A DNA stretch of 64,000 bases. Source: Streptomyces sp. NBC_01723. GTDB taxonomy: Bacteria; Actinomycetota; Actinomycetes; Streptomycetales; Streptomycetaceae. A program made the position numbers and the translations under genes. The notes below the pieces were generated by a model. The model was not told the DNA's origin and ran no database searches. It saw only the letters and a program-made list of their open reading frames with translations. The stretch's first letter is position 1. Each line of letters opens with the position of its first letter. The stretch covers positions 682,001 to 746,000 of the forward strand of contig NZ_CP109171.1 of the NCBI RefSeq assembly GCF_036246005.1, read 5' to 3'. Of the stretch, positions 59,443-64,000 are shown piece by piece.

Positions 59443-61035
59443 ATGGCCATGGGCTGGGCGCACGTCTCCACACACGAGTTGGTCGCCGGGCGGTACCGCC
59501 TGCTGGAGGTCGTCCACGAGGAGACGAACCGCGTCTGCTGGTCCGGGGAGGACACCGGGACGGGGCGTCCGTGCCTGGTCACGCGGATCGCGCTCCCGGA
59601 GGAACAGTCCGGCGACACCGCCCGCCGGGCCACCGGGCGGGTGGTCCGCACCTGCGAGACCGTGGAGCGGCTGTGCCCGGGGCGGATCGTCCCGGTGGTC
59701 GACGCGACCGTCGCGGACGGCGCCCTGTGGACGGTGACCGAGTGGGTCGGCGGGGTGCCGCTCGGCGACCTCCTGGACCGGCAGGGCACGTTCAACTACG
59801 TGCGCGCCGCACGCGTCGGCCTGGAGCTGCTGGCCGTGCTGGACGCGGCGCACGGCGAGGGCATCACCCACGGCGAGCTGAGCCCGGGCCAGGTGTTCGT
59901 GCGCGAGGACGGCTCGGTCGCCGTCACCGGGTTCGGTCTGGCCGGCGCCACCCTCGCCCCGCGGCTCACCGCGCCCTCGTACGCCTCGCCCGAGCAGGCC
60001 CGCGACGAGCGGATCGGCCCCGCGGCGGACCTGTGGACGCTGGGCGCGATCCTCTACACCATGGTCGAGGGGCGTCCGCCCTTCCGCGACCGCGGCCGGC
60101 CCGAGGCGACGCTGAAGGGCGTGGACCGGCTGCCGCTGCGCACCCCGGCGCGCACCGGTCCACTCACCCAGGCCGTACTGGGACTGCTGCGCAAGGACTC
60201 CCGCGAGCGGCTGACCCGCCCGGTGGTCCGCGAGGCGCTCACCCGGGTGCTGACGGAGGATCCCGACACGGCCGTGCGCGAGGTCCCGGGCCCCAGGCTG
60301 CGCGGTGTGTACGCCGCCGCCCGGGGCGCGAGCCGGGCGTGGAGCAGGCGCGGCACGGTCGTGGGGACCGCCCTCGCGCTGGTCACGGTCACGGTCGCGG
60401 TCGTCGCCGTCACTCAGGGGCTGCCCGGCACCGACGACGGTTCCGGCCCGGACGCCCGGCAACGCCCCTCGATCCCCGCCGCCCCCTCCCCCGAGGACTC
60501 CGCCCCCGCCTCGCCCGCGCCCCCGCCGAGCGCGCGTCCGTCACCGTCGAAACCGGCCGACGGAACGCTGCCCGCCGGGTTCAGCCGTTACGACGCGCCG
60601 GAGGGCTTCTCCGTGGCCCTGCCCGGGCACTGGCGGCGTCTGGACACCGCTCGGGTGCCGGACGGGGCCTACCGGGTCGTCTTCGGCGCGTCCGGCGACC
60701 CGCGCACCCTCGCGGTCACCTACAGCGAGCGCGCGGGCGCGGACCCGGTCGCGGTGTGGCGCGACGACGTCGAGCCGGGACTGGAACGCTCGGGCGGCTA
60801 CCGGCGGATCGGCGAGATCCGGGCGACGACGTACCGGGGGCGGGAGGCGGCCGACATGCAGTGGGTGGCCTACGACGACGGCGACCGGCTCCGCACCTTC
60901 GGCCGCGGGTTCCTGCTCGGCGGCGGGCGCAGCTTCTCGCTGCGCTGGACGACCCCGGCCGCCGACTGGAACGACGGCGAGAACGAACGGGCGCTCGCCA
61001 CCTTGCTCGGCAGCTTCCGGGAGGACACGGCCTGA
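59443..61035 (+). CDS. Membrane-anchored serine/threonine pseudokinase
   Basis: A 530-residue protein. Residues about 10-275 have the kinase fold (VAGRYRLLEVVHEE; YASPEQARDERIGPAADLWTLGAILYTMVEG). Key residues are missing: the catalytic loop reads HGELSPGQ instead of HRDLKPxN, the DFG is GFG, and the VAIK lysine is changed (VTRIAL). One transmembrane helix (about 303-325) leads to a Pro/Ser-rich linker and an extracellular beta domain (about 380-530: FSRYDAPEGFSVALPGHWRRL). It thus resembles a receptor kinase with a dead cytosolic domain. ATG 59443 or 59449 is the start; GAGGG favours 59449. Confidence 0.85.
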   Translation: MAMGWAHVSTHELVAGRYRLLEVVHEETNRVCWSGEDTGTGRPCLVTRIALPEEQSGDTARRATGRVVRTCETVERLCPGRIVPVVDATVADGALWTVTEWVGGVPLGDLLDRQGTFNYVRAARVGLELLAVLDAAHGEGITHGELSPGQVFVREDGSVAVTGFGLAGATLAPRLTAPSYASPEQARDERIGPAADLWTLGAILYTMVEGRPPFRDRGRPEATLKGVDRLPLRTPARTGPLTQAVLGLLRKDSRERLTRPVVREALTRVLTEDPDTAVREVPGPRLRGVYAAARGASRAWSRRGTVVGTALALVTVTVAVVAVTQGLPGTDDGSGPDARQRPSIPAAPSPEDSAPASPAPPPSARPSPSKPADGTLPAGFSRYDAPEGFSVALPGHWRRLDTARVPDGAYRVVFGASGDPRTLAVTYSERAGADPVAVWRDDVEPGLERSGGYRRIGEIRATTYRGREAADMQWVAYDDGDRLRTFGRGFLLGGGRSFSLRWTTPAADWNDGENERALATLLGSFREDTA

Positions 61036-61092
61036 CCTCTTCCCTCCCGTTTACGGCGGTTTTCCCTCCGGCCTGGCGGGGACCCGGACGCC

Positions 61093-62085
61093 ATGGCACA
61101 CATCGGATACACGATGATGACCGAGCAGGCCGGCCCGCGTGAACTCGTCGGCCATGTGGTGCGGGCGGAGGAGGTGGGGTTCGACTTCTCGGTGACCTCG
61201 GACCACTACTTCCCCTGGCTGCGCTCGCAGGGCCACTCGCCGTACGCCTGGAGCGTGCTGGGCGCCGCGGCTCAGGCGACCTCCCGCATCCCGCTGATGA
61301 CGTACGTGACGTGCCCGACCTTCCGCTACCACCCGGCGGTGGTGGCGCAGAAGGCGGCGACGCTGCAACTGCTGTCCGAGGGCCGGTTCCGGCTGGGTCT
61401 CGGCTCGGGCGAGAACCTCAACGAGCACGTGGTGGGCGGCGGCTGGCCGTCCGTCGACGTGCGGCACGAGATGCTGCGGGAGGCCGTGGAGATCATCCGG
61501 GCGCTCTTCGACGGCGGCCACGTGAACCACCGCGGCACCCACTTCGACGTGGAGTCGGCGCGGCTGTGGGACCTGCCGGAGAGCGCGCCGCCGATCGGGA
61601 TCGCCGTCTCCGGCGACCGCTCCTGCGCACTGGCGGGCGAGTTCGCCGACCTCGTGATCGCCACCGAGCCCAAGGCGGAACTGCTGGCGGCCTTCGACCG
61701 GCACGGCGGCGCGGGCAAGCCGCGCGTGGGCCAGCTGCCGGTGTGCTACGACCCCGACCGGGAGGCGGCGGTCGAGCGCGCCCACGCCCAGTTCCGCTGG
61801 TTCGGCAGCGGCTGGAAGGTCAACTCGGAGCTGCCCCACCCGGACTCCTTCGCGGCGGCCACCCAGTTCGTCACCCCGGAGGACGTCGCCGGGTCCATCC
61901 CCTGCGGCGACGACCCGGACGCCTTCGTGGCGGCCGTGCGCCCGTACGTGGAGGCCGGGTTCACCGAGATCGCCCTGGTGCAGATCGGCGGCGAGTCCCA
62001 GCACGCCTTCCTGGACTGGTCGGAGAAGACCCTGCTGCCCGCGCTCCGCGAGGCGCTGGGCGATAGCCGACCGACCGCGGGGTAG
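61093..62085 (+). CDS. F420-dependent LLM-class oxidoreductase
   Basis: A 330-residue luciferase-like TIM-barrel protein of the F420-dependent glucose-6-phosphate dehydrogenase-related group: FDFSVTSDHYFPWLRSQGHSPYAWSVLGA, FRYHPAVVAQKAATLQLLSEGRFRLGLGSGENLNEH, and HPDSFAAATQFVTPEDVA. F420 use is inferred from family and host. The substrate is unknown. It lies 57 bp after the pseudokinase and may be co-transcribed. Confidence 0.88.
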   Translation: MAHIGYTMMTEQAGPRELVGHVVRAEEVGFDFSVTSDHYFPWLRSQGHSPYAWSVLGAAAQATSRIPLMTYVTCPTFRYHPAVVAQKAATLQLLSEGRFRLGLGSGENLNEHVVGGGWPSVDVRHEMLREAVEIIRALFDGGHVNHRGTHFDVESARLWDLPESAPPIGIAVSGDRSCALAGEFADLVIATEPKAELLAAFDRHGGAGKPRVGQLPVCYDPDREAAVERAHAQFRWFGSGWKVNSELPHPDSFAAATQFVTPEDVAGSIPCGDDPDAFVAAVRPYVEAGFTEIALVQIGGESQHAFLDWSEKTLLPALREALGDSRPTAG

Positions 62086-62121
62086 GAGAGGGCTCTACGT
62101 CCGTCCCGCTGGAGGTCACTC

Positions 62122-62547
62122 GTGAACACCACCGTGCACAGGACCCTCGTCGTGCAGATCCGGACGGGCGACACCGACCGTTTCCCCGTACTCGCGCACT
62201 TCTCCTACGACGCGCTGGACCCGTTCGCGCTCACCGTGGTGTTCAGCCACGACGGCCGCGTCCTCGCCCGCTGGACACTGGACCGGCAGATGGTGGGCGA
62301 GGGACTGACGCGGCCGGTCGGCGTCGGCGACGTACGGATACGGCCCCAGTCGCGGGGCGTGTGGGACGAGCTCCGCATCGAACTGCTGGGCGACGACCGG
62401 TCCGACGGGGACCGCCACCGCGCCGTGGTGTTCGTCTGGGCCGCGGCCGTCGAGGCGCTCCTGCGCGAGACGCACGCCGTGGTCCGGCCCGGCACGGAGC
62501 AGGTGCGCGTCGACGACTTCCTCGCGGAACTGACTGCCGAGGGCTGA
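62122..62547 (+). CDS. SsgA-like sporulation/cell division regulator
   Basis: A 141-residue SALP. The pattern MNTTVHRTLVVQI, FPVLAHFSYDALDPFALTVVFSH, GEGLTRPVGVGDVRIRP and VEALLRETHAVVRPGTEQVRVDDFLAEL is that of SsgA/SsgB-family proteins, which position division and peptidoglycan enzymes in sporulating hyphae. GGAGGT precedes GTG 62122. SALPs are limited to morphologically complex actinobacteria and firmly support Streptomyces. It converges on a DUF6328-like gene. Confidence 0.88.
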   Translation: MNTTVHRTLVVQIRTGDTDRFPVLAHFSYDALDPFALTVVFSHDGRVLARWTLDRQMVGEGLTRPVGVGDVRIRPQSRGVWDELRIELLGDDRSDGDRHRAVVFVWAAAVEALLRETHAVVRPGTEQVRVDDFLAELTAEG

Positions 62548-62554
62548 CCCCGCC

Positions 62555-63058
62555 TCAGTCGGTGGTGTGCCGGTGCCGGGTCCACATCGGGATCCCGAAC
62601 CAGCAGAGCAGGTACCAGAGCACGACGCCGGTCAGGACGTAGGGCACGAACCCGTTGTGGGTCGCTACCCGCAGGATCAGCAGGAGCGAGCAGGCCATGG
62701 TGGCGAGCAGCAGCACCAGGCCGAGCACGGTCAGCCGCGACGCCCACCGCACCGCCTGGGGTTTCACCCGCCGCCCGGACACCAGACGGTGCAGGGACAC
62801 CGGACCGATCAGAGCGCCGGTGGTCACGGCGCCGAGCACCACCGTCACCAGGTAGATCCGCTGGTCGGTGGCGGAGAGTTCCTCGTACTTGGACTGGAAC
62901 ACCACGGTGAGCAGGAAACCGAACAGGATCTGCACGCCCATCTGCGCGACGCGCACCTCCTGGATCAGCTCCGACCACATCCGGTCGGCCCGCTCCTCCT
63001 CGGTCTCGTTGCGGCCTCTGCGCCGCCCCCCGCCGTCAGCCGTGCCCGAGTCACTCAC
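62555..63058 (-). CDS. DUF6328 family membrane protein
   Basis: A 167-residue protein. An acidic N-terminus (ETEEERADRMWSELIQEVRVAQMGVQILFGFLLTVVF) leads into four hydrophobic helices (about residues 45-65, 75-100, 115-135, 140-160), matching Streptomyces DUF6328 proteins. GTG 63058 has GGGAGG four bases upstream; longer frames lack this. It is divergent from the small protein at 63221. Function unknown. Confidence 0.8.
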   Translation of the reverse strand: MSDSGTADGGGRRRGRNETEEERADRMWSELIQEVRVAQMGVQILFGFLLTVVFQSKYEELSATDQRIYLVTVVLGAVTTGALIGPVSLHRLVSGRRVKPQAVRWASRLTVLGLVLLLATMACSLLLILRVATHNGFVPYVLTGVVLWYLLCWFGIPMWTRHRHTTD

Positions 63059-63220
63059 GGTTCCTCCCGATCGCATTCGCCCGTGTGTTCTCCGTCCCCG
63101 TCTCTGTTCCCGCGATCCCCGCACTCAGGCTCCGGGCCGGGACGAGGCCCCCCGGTTTGAGGGAACGGCGGGCGGTTACACGGGCCGGACCAACCGGCAC
63201 ACAGGGAGGAAGTGCGAAGG

Positions 63221-63562
63221 ATGTCCGACACTCAGCTCACCGTGACGCTCAGCGGCGGCGGCCTCGACGACGCGCGGGCCATCGTGCGGGCGCTGGAGGA
63301 CGTCTTCGGGGCACCCGACGGCCGTCCGGCCGACGAGCGGGCGACGGTGCGCACCGCGACCTTCGACTCCCCGCCCTCACCGGAGGCCGCCCCGGCGGCG
63401 GCGCGGGCCGCGCTGTCCGCGCCGGTGACGGTCACCGTCCAGGGCACGCCGCAGGCCGTCGAGGCGGCGAGCACGACGCTCTCGCACGCCTTCAGCACGC
63501 GCGACGAGGGAGCGGCCGCCGGCGACCAGGAACGCGAGCGGCAGTTGCTCCTGGTGCCGTGA
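63221..63562 (+). CDS. Hypothetical protein
   Basis: A 113-residue protein that I do not recognise. It starts MSDTQLTVTLSGGGLDDARAIVRALEDVFG and has a later VTVTVQGTPQAVEAASTTLSHAF segment, suggesting a two-part alpha/beta fold, with a charged tail. No signal peptide or membrane segment. ATG 63221 is used; GTG 63212 directly after GGAGG is possible. It converges on the aldo/keto reductase gene. Confidence 0.6.
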   Translation: MSDTQLTVTLSGGGLDDARAIVRALEDVFGAPDGRPADERATVRTATFDSPPSPEAAPAAARAALSAPVTVTVQGTPQAVEAASTTLSHAFSTRDEGAAAGDQERERQLLLVP

Positions 63563-63578
63563 GGCCGCGGCGCACCGG

Positions 63579-64000
63579 CTACCAGCGGGCCTCGACCTGG
63601 TCCTTGATCCGCCGGTCGTAGAGGTCGCGGACCGCCGCGAGGGTCCGGTCGGACAGTTCCGGGAGCCGGGCGGCTTCGGTGTTGGCGCGCGCCTGTTCGG
63701 GCGAACGGGCTCCCGGGATCACCGTGGTCACACCGGGCTGCTGGACGACCCAGCGCAGGGCCAGCTGGGCCGGGGTGTATCCCTCGGGGGCGAGCGCGGC
63801 GAACTCCGCGGCGGCCTCCACGCCGGTGGCGAAGTCGACGCCGGAGAAGGTCTCGCCCTGGTCGAAGGCCTCGCCGTGCCGGTTGAAGTTCCGGTGGTCG
63901 TTCGCCGCGAAGACGGTGTCCTTGGTGTACTTGCCGGACAGCAGTCCGGAGGCGAGCGGCACCCGGGCGATGATGCCGACGCCCGCCTCCCGGGCCGCGG
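63579..64000 (-). CDS. Aldo/keto reductase (C-terminal part only)
   Basis: Only the C-terminal about 140 residues are in the window; the gene runs off the right end. [23 protein letters not shown] and [32 protein letters not shown] are typical of AKR enzymes, the latter forming the NADPH phosphate-binding region. The catalytic Tyr/Lys part lies outside. Substrate unknown. Confidence 0.88.
   Translation of the reverse strand, partial: AAREAGVGIIARVPLASGLLSGKYTKDTVFAANDHRNFNRHGEAFDQGETFSGVDFATGVEAAAEFAALAPEGYTPAQLALRWVVQQPGVTTVIPGARSPEQARANTEAARLPELSDRTLAAVRDLYDRRIKDQVEARW

Overview
The window is about 64 kb of very GC-rich DNA with genes packed on both strands. The gene families point to Streptomyces: WhiB, an SsgA-like sporulation protein, many RsbW-type kinases, SpoIIE-type phosphatases, a LAL regulator, and DUF5133, DUF6480, DUF1206 and DUF4032 proteins. 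Overlapping GTGA/ATGA/TGATG stop-start junctions are common. I see no tRNA, rRNA, CRISPR array, transposase or phage gene. Both window ends cut a gene: a sigma factor at the left and an aldo/keto reductase at the right.

Layout. (1) 1-1.6 kb: end of a SigB/SigF-type sigma factor, an ANTAR protein and a two-domain VOC protein. (2) 1.6-13.4 kb: a complete GlgE-pathway cluster. glgX and a degenerate RsbW-like gene lie on the minus strand; DUF5133, glgE, treS, pep2 (maltokinase), glgB and a YbdK-type ligase lie on the plus strand. (3) 13.4-17.2 kb: DUF6480, an acyl-CoA ligase, two RsbW-like kinases and a PRC-barrel protein. (4) 17.4-29.3 kb: a signalling block made of a 1332-residue soluble poly-HAMP hybrid kinase, an ANTAR/PAS/PP2C phosphatase, a STAS protein, and a translationally coupled stressosome-like operon (RsbR, RsbS, RsbT, a kinase-phosphatase fusion and an RsbU-like phosphatase). 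(5) 29.4-36.9 kb: NDH-2-like oxidoreductase, FUSC-type membrane protein, DUF1206, and an anti-sigma/sigma/DUF5133 operon closed by a strong terminator. (6) 36.9-48 kb: PLP decarboxylase, a candidate structured small RNA, a stand-alone cyclic-nucleotide-binding-fold protein, MFS and LysE exporters with a divergent LysR regulator and dyad, WhiB/DUF488, a TetR/flavoprotein operon with a perfect 22-bp palindrome, AlkB-like, metallo-beta-lactamase-fold and DUF4032 proteins. (7) 48-64 kb: universal stress protein, VOC, a three-gene redox-signalling operon (response regulator fused to a cysteine-less thioredoxin-reductase fold, CNB-histidine kinase, UBP zinc finger), LAL regulator, TerD-CAP-CAP fusion, AIM24, threonine dehydratase, a pseudokinase receptor, an F420 oxidoreductase, SsgA-like and small proteins.

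How it fits together. TreS, Pep2, GlgE and GlgB convert trehalose to branched alpha-glucan and GlgX debranches it, a route tied to osmotic stress and sporulation. Around it sits an unusual density of partner-switching parts: sigma factors, STAS antagonists, kinases and PP2C phosphatases. The region therefore reads as a general or osmotic stress island that links carbon storage to SigB-type signalling. From memory, a similar gene order surrounds the second glg/pep cluster of S. coelicolor; I could not check this.

The main oddities are a sharp codon-usage block inside glgE, several catalytically dead-looking signalling proteins (degenerate RsbW, pseudo-receiver, pseudokinase, cysteine-less reductase), a cytoplasmic TerD-CAP fusion, and a possible structured sRNA at 38.45-38.55 kb.
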